Source: Nitrospiria bacterium (GTDB taxonomy: Bacteria > Nitrospirota > Nitrospiria > Nitrospirales > UBA8639). From it: a DNA stretch of 24,383 nucleotides. The stretch lies in the NCBI GenBank assembly GCA_030430725.1, contig JAUIKP010000004.1:1-24383 (forward strand), written 5' to 3'. The notes under the pieces are model-generated. The model did not search any database. It saw nothing but the letters and a program-made list of their open reading frames with translations, and had not been told where the DNA came from. Below are positions 7,735 through 15,604 of this stretch, in pieces. The translations under genes were made by a program, and so were the position numbers. The stretch's first letter is position 1, and each line of letters opens with the position of its first letter.

Positions 7735-8253
7735 TTAACACAACAAGTCCTGCTTCAGACCTCGGAGAAGTTGTTCCCATTCTTCGGTCTTTCCGATGTG
7801 GCGGTACCGACGGTCCCTCAACGATTCATTGGTGAAATCGGGCAAGGCCCTGAGATCCTTCTGAGATTGTTTCACTTTTTCATCAGCATGTGAGAGATAT
7901 TGGCATACCCCCCTGGAGGCTGGAGGCTGTCCTCCCGCCCGTTCAAAAAGTGCGAAGGCACGGTAGCCCTGCTCTTGGCCTCTAAAGAGGGTTTCTGCTG
8001 CTTGATACAGAGAGCGAGTCTGTTGGTGTTCTTCCTTTTGAGCGAGAATTTTTGCCATGAGCGCGGCCTTCCCAATGGAGAGTGCAGCGCCCTCCGGATC
8101 TCCATTCGCAATCGCATTTTCGGCTTGGTGCTCCAGACGGTCCATTTCCCCGAGTTCTCCGGCCATGTCCGTATAGCCTCTTTCCGCGGAGGCAACTACA
8201 AGGAAAATAATGAAAAGACCAACGCAGGTAAGCTGGGTGGGGATCAATCTCAT
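7735..8253 (-). CDS. secreted helical protein, unknown
   Basis: A 172-residue protein with a signal peptide (hydrophobic residues 9-21, likely cleavage after ASA at residue 23). The mature part is predicted to be almost all helix, with TPR-like spacing (EHQAENAIANGDPEGAALSI, then LYQAAETLFRGQEQGYRAF). Two Cys residues occur late in the chain, at about position 116 and as the last residue. I do not recognise the family. It is the last gene of a minus-strand run behind the three HEAT-repeat genes, 73 bp after copy 1, and converges with the lipoprotein operon. Confidence 0.65.
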   Translation of the reverse strand: MRLIPTQLTCVGLFIIFLVVASAERGYTDMAGELGEMDRLEHQAENAIANGDPEGAALSIGKAALMAKILAQKEEHQQTRSLYQAAETLFRGQEQGYRAFALFERAGGQPPASRGVCQYLSHADEKVKQSQKDLRALPDFTNESLRDRRYRHIGKTEEWEQLLRGLKQDLLC

Positions 8254-8326
8254 GACGTCAGGTGATGGGCGTCACGTCGATATTTGCTGTTGGGACACTG
8301 GCTGCTGAGATTCAAAATAGCCCCGT

Positions 8327-9430
8327 CTACTGAACCTGCCAATCCATATCAATTTGTTTATAGGTCCAGCTTGTGGCCTCCCGCAGCTCGGCCATTTCCT
8401 TCGAATTGTCAAAAATCACCCAGATTTTGCTTTGTAGCTCATTAATCGGGCCGATAGACTTTTCATTCCGCAGTTTGCCTAAACTCCACACGACCTCTGT
8501 CAGAACGGGGAAATCGATGTCGGAAGATGATTTGAGATGGGGCAGATTTTCAACCACATAATCAAGCATGGGCGGGGTGACTGAAGGGTCTCCGGTATGG
8601 GCGCCAATTTCCCCTAATCCTTTGGCTGCGGCTGCTCGAATTTTCGAGTCTTTCTGGGTTTGAAAAATATCCGTTAGGAGGGGAATGCCTTCGCTCCCCG
8701 TGCTGGATAGCGCGACGATAGCCTCTTCTGTCAGCTCAGGATCTTGAATGAGTTCTTTCAGTAGAGGTAGGGTTTCGTGTGATTCCACTTGAGGTAGAAG
8801 GGATAAAATTCTTAGTTTGCGTTTATTTGGTGTCTGGGGGTTATTGAGTAGCTTGAACAGGCGGGCCTCATGCCCCCATTCCGCAGCGAGCAAAACGGGA
8901 AAATCAAATTCTTGAATCCGTTCGGCTAATTGTTGAATTGCATAGGGACCGGATTGTTGAGCGTGAGCAACCTTAGCGGCTTCACCCGGATCTTCAAAAC
9001 TGGTTCGCGCTTCTTTGTACCACCCTAAGTCTCGTCCATCCAATTGATAGGAAAAGAGGCAGGCAGGGCCTTTCCATAGGCGGGATGGAGCGCCGGAATG
9101 GTCCGCATCACCTCCGCCGCGAGTGGTTCCCGACCATTTTTTTACTTCTTCGCATTTGACGTTCACTCTGACATCGAATGGAGCATCGCGATTCGTGACC
9201 ACGGTATAGCCCAATTCTTCTAAGCGTTGCCTCACAACATTTTCAATGACTGTTCCATCGACTTTGCCCCTCTCCGTCAACGCCAGGACGTGAACCAGAA
9301 TTGTTTGAATGGCCTCGAGTTGCCCCTTTTGTTCTTGGTCGAGGTACGTCCGTCTGGCAAACCCCTCTGAACCAAAAAGCCCAACGAACAATGCTATGGA
9401 GATAAATCCACATGCCACCCAAGTTCTCAT
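8327..9430 (-). CDS. secreted HEAT-repeat protein, copy 1 of 3
   Basis: A 367-residue exported protein. The signal peptide (residues 1-25, GFA then RR) is followed by an N-terminal alpha/beta domain with RQRLEELGYTVVTNRDAPFD and two Cys (93 and 124) that are conserved in all three copies and may form a disulfide. The C-terminal half, from about residue 195, is HEAT/ARM-like (LKLLNNPQTPNKRKLRILSL, EAIVALSSTGSEGIPLL, IRAAAAKGLGEIGAHTGD). It is clearly a paralogue of the two genes upstream but the most diverged, except for its last 25 codons, which nearly equal those of copy 2. The gap to copy 2 is 36 bp. HEAT repeats usually bind other proteins; the actual role is unknown. Confidence 0.8.
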   Translation of the reverse strand: MRTWVACGFISIALFVGLFGSEGFARRTYLDQEQKGQLEAIQTILVHVLALTERGKVDGTVIENVVRQRLEELGYTVVTNRDAPFDVRVNVKCEEVKKWSGTTRGGGDADHSGAPSRLWKGPACLFSYQLDGRDLGWYKEARTSFEDPGEAAKVAHAQQSGPYAIQQLAERIQEFDFPVLLAAEWGHEARLFKLLNNPQTPNKRKLRILSLLPQVESHETLPLLKELIQDPELTEEAIVALSSTGSEGIPLLTDIFQTQKDSKIRAAAAKGLGEIGAHTGDPSVTPPMLDYVVENLPHLKSSSDIDFPVLTEVVWSLGKLRNEKSIGPINELQSKIWVIFDNSKEMAELREATSWTYKQIDMDWQVQ

Positions 9431-9466
9431 GCCTGATCTCCCACCGTATAATAAATTTGTGAGGTT

Positions 9467-10561
9467 TTAACTGAGATGGCCATCCAAGTCGATTTGTTTA
9501 TAGGTCCAACTCGTGGCCTCCCGCAACTCGGCCATTTCCTTCGAATTGTCAAAAATCACCCAAATCTTCTGCTGAAGTTCTCTCATGGGTTTAAGGGAAC
9601 CCTCCCATCGTTGTTTCCCAATGGCCCAGACCACTTCAGTGAGCAGGGGAAAATCAATATCTTCCGAGGTTTTTAATTGAGGTAATAGGGTGGACACGTA
9701 CTTCACCAATGGAGGAATCGGGCGGGGATCCCCCGTCTTGGCTGCGATATCTCCTAAGGCTTTTGCCGCTTCGGCTCGGATACTGGATTGCCGACTGGTT
9801 TGGAATAAATCGATGAGCAAGGGAATGGAATGCCCTCCAGCGCCTGAAAGCGCATTGATGGTTTCTTGCTGCAAATCCGTGGACTCGAGAAGTTTGGTCA
9901 GCTGCGGGAGGGCTTCTTCGGCATGCACATCGCTGAGGACGGAAAGAATTTTCACTTTCCGCAGTTTAGGCGTGTTGGGATCATCCAATAATTTGAGCAG
10001 GCGATCGATTTGCCCCCATTCGGCCGAGAGCAGGACGGGGAAATCATATTCCCCAAGGCGTTGGTTGAGATGATCCATCGCATATGTTCCGGCATCGTCA
10101 ACCTGCGCCTGCTGGGCGGCCTGTCTGGCATCCGCAAAGGTCGTGCGCACTTCTTTTTTCCATTGTAAATCAGTGTGTTGGAGGAAATAGGTCAACAGAC
10201 ATGCCGGCCCTTTCCAGAGGCGGTCTGGGGCATCAGCCAGGTCCACGTCCCCGCCGGAGGGCGAAGTGCCCGTCACAGTCTTTTGCTCTTCACATTTCAC
10301 TTTCACTTCCACGTCGTGGGGTTGAGAGCGGTCCGTGATCACTGTATACCCAATGTCCTCCAATCGGGCCCTGACAGTGGCGGTCAGTGGACTAGGGTCA
10401 TACGTCCCTGTTTCCGTTAAGGCGAGGACCTCCACCAATACGGTCTTGGCATTTTGCAATTGGGTTTTTTGTTCTGGTGTGAGGTGAATTCGGCGCGCTT
10501 CGGATGAAGTCCCTACGACACAGAAAATGGCGAACATGAGGAAAATTAACCAACGTTTCAT
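9467..10561 (-). CDS. secreted HEAT-repeat protein, copy 2 of 3
   Basis: A 364-residue exported protein with the SD AAGGAGG before the ATG at 10561. The signal peptide ends near TSSEA (residue 22). The N-terminal domain contains RARLEDIGYTVITDRSQPHD and the Cys pair 90/121. The HEAT-like half (about 180-325) includes LRKVKILSVLSDVHAEEALP, LLIDLFQTSRQSSIRAEAAK and ALGDIAAKTGDP. The protein is nearly identical to copy 3 over roughly residues 120-320, yet its C-terminus follows copy 1 (KIWVIFDNSKEMAELREATS). It lies in the middle of the array and is probably co-transcribed with copies 3 and 1. Confidence 0.85.
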   Translation of the reverse strand: MKRWLIFLMFAIFCVVGTSSEARRIHLTPEQKTQLQNAKTVLVEVLALTETGTYDPSPLTATVRARLEDIGYTVITDRSQPHDVEVKVKCEEQKTVTGTSPSGGDVDLADAPDRLWKGPACLLTYFLQHTDLQWKKEVRTTFADARQAAQQAQVDDAGTYAMDHLNQRLGEYDFPVLLSAEWGQIDRLLKLLDDPNTPKLRKVKILSVLSDVHAEEALPQLTKLLESTDLQQETINALSGAGGHSIPLLIDLFQTSRQSSIRAEAAKALGDIAAKTGDPRPIPPLVKYVSTLLPQLKTSEDIDFPLLTEVVWAIGKQRWEGSLKPMRELQQKIWVIFDNSKEMAELREATSWTYKQIDLDGHLS

Positions 10562-10668
10562 GAGTAACCTCCTTGTCTGATCTCAAAGTCGCACCCCTCA
10601 TGATTTTCATGGTGGTATGACTTGGTTCACAGGAAGTTGCAAGGAATCTCTCTGAATTGTATCGCAGA

Positions 10669-11778
10669 TTAACCAAACGTTTCTAACATGGCAGCATCTT
10701 GTAATTCTATTGCCTTAAAGGTCCAGTTCGTGGCCTCCCGCAACTCCGCCATTTCTTCTGAATTGTCATGAATCAACCACACTTTATCCTGTAGTTCTCC
10801 AATCGGCTTCAAAGAGTGGGCCCATCGTAATTTCCCAATCGCCCAGACCACTTCAGTGAGCAGGGGAAAATCAATATCTTCTGAGGTTTTCAAGTTGGGT
10901 AATATCTCGGAAACATATTCCACCAATGGGGGAATTGTGCGGGGATCTCCCGTCCTGGCTGCAATATCTCCCAAGGCTTTTGCCGCTTCGGCTCGGATGC
11001 TGGATTGCCGACTGGTTTGAAATAAATCAATTAGGATGGGAATGGAATGCCCTCCAGCGCCTGAAAGGGCATTGATGGTTTCCTGCTGCAAATCCGTGGA
11101 CTCGAGAAGTTTGGTCAGCTGCGGGAGGGCTTCGTCGGCTTGCACATCGCTGAGGACGGAAAGAATTTTCACTTTCCGCAGTTTAGGGGTGTTGGGATCA
11201 TCCAACAGTTTAAGCAGGCGATCGATTTGCCCCCATTCGGCGGAGAGCAGGACGGGGAAATCATATTCCCCAAGCCGTTGGTTCAGATGATCCATTGCAT
11301 ATGTTCCGGCATCGTCAACCTGTGCCTGCTGGGCGGCCTGTCTGGCATCCGCAAAGCTTGTGCGCACTTCTTTTTTCCATTGGAAATTGTTGTGTTGGAG
11401 AAAATAGGTCAACAGACATGCCGGTCCCTTCCAGAGGCGGTTGGGTGCATCAGCCAGGTCTACGTCTCCGCCGGAGGGAGAGGTGCGGGTCGACGTTTTG
11501 GCTTCTTCACATTTCACTTTCACTTTCACGTCGTGGGGTTGAGAGCGATCCGTGGTCACTGTATACCCAATGGCTTCCAAGCGCGCCTTGACAGTCGCGA
11601 TCAGTGGACTGGGGTCATACGTCCCTTTTTCCGTTAAGGCAAGGACCTCCACCAATACGGTCTGGGCATTTTCCAATTGCGTTTTTTGCTCTGGCGTGAG
11701 TGGGATTTGGCGAGCTTCAGATGAAGTCCCTCCGACCCACACCATTACGAAAATGAGGAAAACCGGCCAGGCTTTCAT
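10669..11778 (-). CDS. secreted HEAT-repeat protein, copy 3 of 3
   Basis: The open frame runs up to 11949, but the start is the ATG at 11776-11778. The SD AAGGAGG precedes it, as in copy 2, and it begins the signal peptide MKAWPVFLIFVMVWVGG. The protein has 369 residues with the same domain order as copy 2: Cys pair, then HEAT-like repeats with LLESTDLQQETINALSGAGG. Its tail differs from the other copies: it ends with a short segment, LQDAAMLETFG, and the codons for LETFG lie in a 15-bp sequence also found upstream of this gene (11844-11858). That suggests the old duplication junction supplied the stop codon. It is the first gene of the run behind the promoter at 11879-11908. Confidence 0.85.
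   Translation of the reverse strand: MKAWPVFLIFVMVWVGGTSSEARQIPLTPEQKTQLENAQTVLVEVLALTEKGTYDPSPLIATVKARLEAIGYTVTTDRSQPHDVKVKVKCEEAKTSTRTSPSGGDVDLADAPNRLWKGPACLLTYFLQHNNFQWKKEVRTSFADARQAAQQAQVDDAGTYAMDHLNQRLGEYDFPVLLSAEWGQIDRLLKLLDDPNTPKLRKVKILSVLSDVQADEALPQLTKLLESTDLQQETINALSGAGGHSIPILIDLFQTSRQSSIRAEAAKALGDIAARTGDPRTIPPLVEYVSEILPNLKTSEDIDFPLLTEVVWAIGKLRWAHSLKPIGELQDKVWLIHDNSEEMAELREATNWTFKAIELQDAAMLETFG
10672..10686. repeat. 15-bp direct repeat, inner copy (duplication junction)
   Basis: The plus-strand string ACCAAACGTTTCTAA occurs here and again at 11844-11858. The inner copy overlaps the last codons of HEAT copy 3. The outer copy lies about 65 bp upstream of the copy 3 start. Between the start codons and the repeats, both upstream regions also share TCATGGTGG. 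This is what a tandem duplication with the repeat at its boundary would leave. Confidence 0.7.
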
Positions 11779-11843
11779 AACCTTCCTCCTTGCTTCTAAT
11801 TTGTAATCATGGTGGATGGCAACGTAGGCAAAAATGGAAAAGG

Positions 11844-11858
11844 ACCAAACGTTTCTAA
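11844..11858. repeat. 15-bp direct repeat, outer copy
   Basis: Identical to 10672-10686. It lies in the intergenic region between the HEAT array and proC, just inside the predicted promoter at 11879-11908 (downstream of it in the direction of transcription). Confidence 0.7.
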
Positions 11859-11878
11859 ACGAATTTTCAGGGTTTTCT

Positions 11879-11908
11879 AATATACTCTTCAGATTAAGGG
11901 AGGGGCAA
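11879..11908 (-). promoter_or_regulatory. probable promoter of the HEAT array
   Basis: On the minus strand TTGCCC (11903-11908), an 18-bp spacer, then TATATT (11879-11884), about 100 bp upstream of the copy 3 ATG. The -10 is a 5/6 match, the -35 a 4/6 match. It is the only convincing promoter ahead of the minus-strand run, so the four genes down to 7735 may depend on it. Confidence 0.4.
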
Positions 11909-12071
11909 CTCAATTCCGTTTTAAAAACTTGTTGCCATATAGCCGTCAAATGACCGGATAGCCCTACCTTACGCCGAGGGTCCGATTGGGAAAGGTTTAT
12001 TGCTCAATTCAATCTTTATAAAAACAACTCTGGAGAGTTCCGCGAGGGGTTTAATAGGTTGAAGGGATTTT

Positions 12072-12944
12072 GTGAATATTCCCTCGAGTGAAGTTGAACC
12101 CCTATCAGTCTCCGGCTATACTCGGCGAATGGCAAAGTCACCAAAGTTTGTATTTTTAGGGGCAGGCAACATGGCTGATGCATTGGTGACCGGAATGTTG
12201 AAGTCCCATCTCGCTTTTCCCGCCAGTATTTCTGTTACCGATATTTCCTTAACCCGGTTAGAGCATTTCCAGAAGACATTTCAAGTCCACGTGGGTTCTG
12301 ATAACGCCAAGGAAGTAAAGTCAGCGGATATTATTGTTCTCTGTGTGAAGCCACAGGTTATGGATGTCGTGCTATCGGAGATCAAGGAACAGGTTTCTCA
12401 AAAGCACCTAATGATTTCCGTCGCAGCAGGATATCCCTTAGCACGCATTCAGCATCGCGTCGGGAAACATATTCCCCTTGTTCGTGCGATGCCAAATACT
12501 CCTGCAGTCATCCAGGAAGGGGTAACCGCGTTAGCTGGAAGTTCTGAGATTTCCCCGAACCATCTTCAACTGGCTCAATCGATCTTTGAATCGATTGGCA
12601 AAGTTGTCATGGTAGAGGAATCCTTAATGGATGCCGTGACGGGCTTGAGCGGAAGTGGTCCTGCGTATATCTACCTGGTTATTGAAGCACTCACAGACGG
12701 TGGGGTCCTCCTCGGTCTTCCACGGAACGTAGCCAGCGTGCTTGCGGCACAAACAGTATTGGGGGCGGCCCGAATGGTGCTCGAAAGCGGCGAACATCCT
12801 GCTGTACTGAAAGATCGGGTGACGTCACCGGGTGGCACAACGATTGCCGGTCTTCAACGACTAGAAACAGGGAAGTTGCGGGCGACCCTAATGGAAGCTG
12901 TCAAAGCTGCTACGGCTCGGTCTTCTGAACTGGGACAAAAATGA
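12072..12944 (+). CDS. proC: pyrroline-5-carboxylate reductase
   Basis: Last step of proline synthesis: NAD(P)H-dependent reduction of pyrroline-5-carboxylate. The Rossmann motif FLGAGNMADALVTGML is followed by VLCVKPQVMDVVL, the RAMPNTPA substrate loop, GLSGSGPAY and the C-terminal DRVTSPGGTTIAGL, all diagnostic. The chosen GTG at 12072 has an AAGGGA SD and gives 290 residues. The in-frame ATG at 12129 gives 271 residues, the usual length, with the Rossmann strand beginning within a few residues of the Met, but no SD. The extra 19 residues show no family resemblance, so the true start is open. The gene is divergent from the HEAT array. proA is 4 kb further on, and proB is not in the window. 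Confidence 0.95.
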   Translation: MNIPSSEVEPLSVSGYTRRMAKSPKFVFLGAGNMADALVTGMLKSHLAFPASISVTDISLTRLEHFQKTFQVHVGSDNAKEVKSADIIVLCVKPQVMDVVLSEIKEQVSQKHLMISVAAGYPLARIQHRVGKHIPLVRAMPNTPAVIQEGVTALAGSSEISPNHLQLAQSIFESIGKVVMVEESLMDAVTGLSGSGPAYIYLVIEALTDGGVLLGLPRNVASVLAAQTVLGAARMVLESGEHPAVLKDRVTSPGGTTIAGLQRLETGKLRATLMEAVKAATARSSELGQK

Positions 12945-13006
12945 CCTGGGGCGCGGTGGCGCACGAGGCATACATTACACACGTTTGTTATTGAAAGGAG
13001 TCCACC

Positions 13007-13192
13007 GTGCAGTATTGGGTCAAGGTTACCTTTGTTGACAATAAAGAATTAGAATTCAAGGACGCTATTCGCCATACCATTAGTGATGATATGGAAATTC
13101 TTGAAGTCGATACACCCAAGGAAGTCACCATCATTCCCTTGAAGCAAATTAAGTATTTTTCCTGTGACGCTGGCGTCTTTGCTAAATCATAA
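13007..13192 (+). CDS. small protein of unknown function (61 codons)
   Basis: A GTG start with the SD GAAAGGAG six to seven bases upstream, 62 bp after proC. The 61-residue product looks like a small all-beta protein: alternating hydrophobic strands YWVKVTFVDNKELEF, EILEVDTPKEVTIIPL and IKYFSC. It has no signal peptide or membrane segment. The SD and the compositional regularity support a real gene, possibly co-transcribed with proC. The family is not recognised; an Sm-like or SH3-like fold is conceivable but unsupported. Confidence 0.65.
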   Translation: MQYWVKVTFVDNKELEFKDAIRHTISDDMEILEVDTPKEVTIIPLKQIKYFSCDAGVFAKS

Positions 13193-13520
13193 GGTAGAGG
13201 CCGGAAGCTGGGTTTTAGAGGTCTCTTAATATTAGGGTTGAATTATCCGAAAAGTTTGGTAAAGTTATGATCCTATTCGTTACATGATCGAATTTTTAAT
13301 GTAAACGGGATTGTTGTAAATTTAAAAGCATTGATTCAACAACGAAAAACGGCAGATTTTGTTTTTAATTGAATGGCCATCCGTAAAACTCTTCTTGCCT
13401 AATTCATTTCTTTATGCCACCATAATCCTAGCCTATAATCCGGTGTTGATCTTCTTCCATCAATACACCCAATTCAACGTTTGTTTATGACGATTTGTTG
13501 AAGATGCGGAAGGAATAATA
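13193..13520. other. AT-rich intergenic region, 328 bp
   Basis: No open frame of useful length and no RNA gene recognised. It is clearly richer in A and T than its neighbours. It contains a perfect -10 hexamer TATAAT (13434-13439), without a good -35 17 bp upstream, which might serve the transglycosylase gene whose start is about 80 bp away. No terminator-like hairpin with a T run was found after the 61-codon gene. Confidence 0.4.
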
Positions 13521-14261
13521 ATGCCCATGGAAACCATTAAACAGGTCGGAAAACAAGTCGGTCTGGTCCTGTCCTTATTGGGAATACTATTGGTCATTTG
13601 GGAGCTTCCCCACCATGAACGAAACTACCTCTCCCATCAGGAGCGAACTGCGCAATTAGGAACAAACCTTCCTGCGTATGAAGTGAAGACCTTTTTGCGA
13701 CATATTGAGACTAGGCTTCCTTCCTATCGAGAAGAATTTCAGCAAGCTGAAAAAAAATCGGGTATTCCATGGATGTTGCTGGCATCTATGGCCTATCAAG
13801 AGTCTCAATGGAATAACAAGGCCATCAGTCCTACCGGGGTTCGAGGAATTATGATGCTCACACGTTCCACCGCCTCGGATTTGGGAATCAAGAACCGGCT
13901 TGACCCTTCAAAAAGCATTGCCGGTGGGGCTCGCTATCTGTCTTATTTGCAAAAGCGGGTTCCTGACCACATTCGCATGCCAGATCGCATGTTTTTTGCC
14001 CTTGCAGCCTACAATGTCGGCATGGGACATATTAACGATGCTCGATTGCTTGCTGAGCGTCTAGGTAAAAACTCCGATCAGTGGGAGGACATTAAAAGCA
14101 TTCTCCCCCTCTTGGCTCAAAAGGAATATTATCAAGATCTGCCTCATCGCTATGCCCGTGGATGGGAGCCTGTTAAATATGTGAAGCGTATTCGAGCTTA
14201 TCGGAATATCCTTCAACAGGTTGTGAAGCGGGAGGGCAAAACTTCGCAAGTGGATATTTAA
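13521..14261 (+). CDS. membrane-anchored lytic transglycosylase (MltF-like SLT domain)
   Basis: Cleaves the glycan strands of peptidoglycan, forming 1,6-anhydromuramyl ends. The 246-residue protein has one N-terminal hydrophobic segment (residues 12-27) without a lipobox, so it is probably a signal anchor facing the periplasm. The SLT domain spans about 66-235: AYQESQWN with catalytic Glu94, SPTGVRGIMMLT (103-114), IAGGARYL (133-140) and LAAYNVGMGHI (161-171). These match the MltF C-terminal domain, but the amino-acid-binding-like domain that normally precedes it in MltF is missing. The start at 13521 has the SD GGAAGGA; a second ATG two codons later is possible. It stands alone and converges on the gene at 14473. 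Confidence 0.9.
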   Translation: MPMETIKQVGKQVGLVLSLLGILLVIWELPHHERNYLSHQERTAQLGTNLPAYEVKTFLRHIETRLPSYREEFQQAEKKSGIPWMLLASMAYQESQWNNKAISPTGVRGIMMLTRSTASDLGIKNRLDPSKSIAGGARYLSYLQKRVPDHIRMPDRMFFALAAYNVGMGHINDARLLAERLGKNSDQWEDIKSILPLLAQKEYYQDLPHRYARGWEPVKYVKRIRAYRNILQQVVKREGKTSQVDI

Positions 14262-14472
14262 CTCCCACATTTTCTGCATTTGATCTTGAGTTTCCCTCCG
14301 GCGGGCTTCTTTCTTGGTTGATTCAACCTGTTCGGGTCTTTTTCCACTTCATTACCTTATTATTGGTTCGCTCATCATATTCAGGAGTGAAGTCATTACG
14401 CGTGGGCGGATTGACAAAACAGAAAACTTATCCTGCTACGATGGGTTATTGGGGAAAAAGGAAATCTAGTCT

Positions 14473-15489
14473 CTAGGGCGTCTGGGTCCCAAGCGGTTGA
14501 TCTGACTGGGCGCGTTCAATAGATAGTGCGGTATCATTTGGCAAAATTTTGGCCTTAATCCTATCCCCAAACTTAAAGGATTCGGAGAGGGTTGTTTCAG
14601 GTGTAACCTCGATACGAATTTCTCCCCGTTCCCCTCTTACAACATACAGGTTTCCATCAATCATTAAAATCTCGGCCACAACCGTACGAATTTTTGGAGG
14701 CCCCTTCGGAGCAGTCGTTGATGTCTCATGTTTGGGAGGCATGGATTCTGATTCGGGGGTAATTTCACCTGGAGTGGCCGTCTGAGCCGGAGTCGAAATG
14801 CTTTCCTCTACGCGAATCCCGATGGAATCATCCGGACCTGCCCGAACAATGGATAGTGCCTGATCTTGTGGATTAACCCGCGCTTTGATCCGATCCCCAA
14901 ACTTGAAGGATTCAGATAACTGGGTTTGGGGCGTCACTTCAATTTGAATTTCCCCATAGTCACTTCGGATGATATAAAAATTTCCATCAACCATTAAAAT
15001 GTCGGCAACGATAATCCGCACACTTGGTGTCACTTTCGGAGGAGGAGTTGACCGTTTCGGCTTAGGACCTGGGGAGGGAGTGGATGGAGCCGCGGGGGGG
15101 ACGGGAACTTGGCCTGTTGTCCCAATCGGGTCCCCTGGTTGAGCTCTTGTTATTGCTATGGCCTTGTCGTTTGGTAACAGAACGGCTTTTATCCGATCGC
15201 CAAAAGTAAATGACTCCGCAAGTTGAGTTTCGGGGGTGACTTCGATACGAATTTCTCCACGTTCGCTACGTACCACAAAAAAATCCCCATCGATCATTAA
15301 GAGGTCTGCAACAACGGTTCTGGTTTTTGGGGGAGGGGATGGTTGAGAAGAGGCTTGAGCCAATTTTATACCATCGCCTTCAATGGCAAAAAGGGATTGA
15401 GGGCCTAGGAATCCCAAAAAGACTACAAGAATCACTAATGATTTAAAAACAGTGCAAAGAGGACTGAAGGTCAGAATCAAAAGCTTCAT
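14473..15489 (-). CDS. secreted protein with three tandem beta-rich modules
   Basis: A 338-residue protein with a signal peptide (hydrophobic residues 14-35, likely cleavage at LFA). It is followed by three copies of one module of about 65 residues at roughly 56-122, 157-224 and 267-333, joined by Pro/Ser/Thr-rich linkers. Each module reads like RTVVADLLMIDGDFFVVRSE, then RGEIRIEVTPET, then a SESFKFGDRIKA segment and a final strand ending in RA. The GD-R-I-A turn suggests a small OB- or SH3-like beta barrel, a fold guess only. I do not recognise the family. The start lies 39 bp downstream of tRNA-Phe on the same strand, with no terminator between and no good SD, so read-through from the tRNA promoter is possible. 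Confidence 0.75.
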   Translation of the reverse strand: MKLLILTFSPLCTVFKSLVILVVFLGFLGPQSLFAIEGDGIKLAQASSQPSPPPKTRTVVADLLMIDGDFFVVRSERGEIRIEVTPETQLAESFTFGDRIKAVLLPNDKAIAITRAQPGDPIGTTGQVPVPPAAPSTPSPGPKPKRSTPPPKVTPSVRIIVADILMVDGNFYIIRSDYGEIQIEVTPQTQLSESFKFGDRIKARVNPQDQALSIVRAGPDDSIGIRVEESISTPAQTATPGEITPESESMPPKHETSTTAPKGPPKIRTVVAEILMIDGNLYVVRGERGEIRIEVTPETTLSESFKFGDRIKAKILPNDTALSIERAQSDQPLGTQTP

Positions 15490-15528
15490 GCTGGTGGGTC
15501 AGGAAGACATGTGAAGTTTTTGTTTTCG

Positions 15529-15604
15529 TGGTGCCGAGGCGCAGAATCGAACTGCGGACACCAGCCTTTTCAGGGCTGTGCTCTACCAACTGAGCTACCT
15601 CGGC
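15529..15604 (-). tRNA. tRNA-Phe (GAA)
   Basis: On the minus strand, from 15604 down, the cloverleaf is complete: acceptor GCCGAGG paired with CCTCGGC, D arm GCTC-AGTTGGTA-GAGC, anticodon arm CAGCC-CTGAAAA-GGCTG with anticodon GAA, a 5-base variable loop, and T arm CGCAG-TTCGATT-CTGCG. The discriminator A (15532) is followed by a genome-encoded CCA (15531-15529). The product is 76 nt and decodes UUC and UUU. Confidence 0.97.

Noticed and set aside
11779..11949. N-terminal extension of HEAT copy 3
   Set aside because: The SD and signal peptide fix the start at 11778, in line with copy 2; the extension covers the predicted promoter and the direct repeat.
14290..14320. GC-rich element followed by a pyrimidine tract between the convergent genes at 14261 and 14473
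   Set aside because: Only a 3-bp stem can be formed, so it does not qualify as a terminator.
14412..14440. TTGACA followed by TGCTACGAT on the plus strand
   Set aside because: The spacer is 20 bp, and the transcript would run antisense into the gene at 14473 with no gene to serve.
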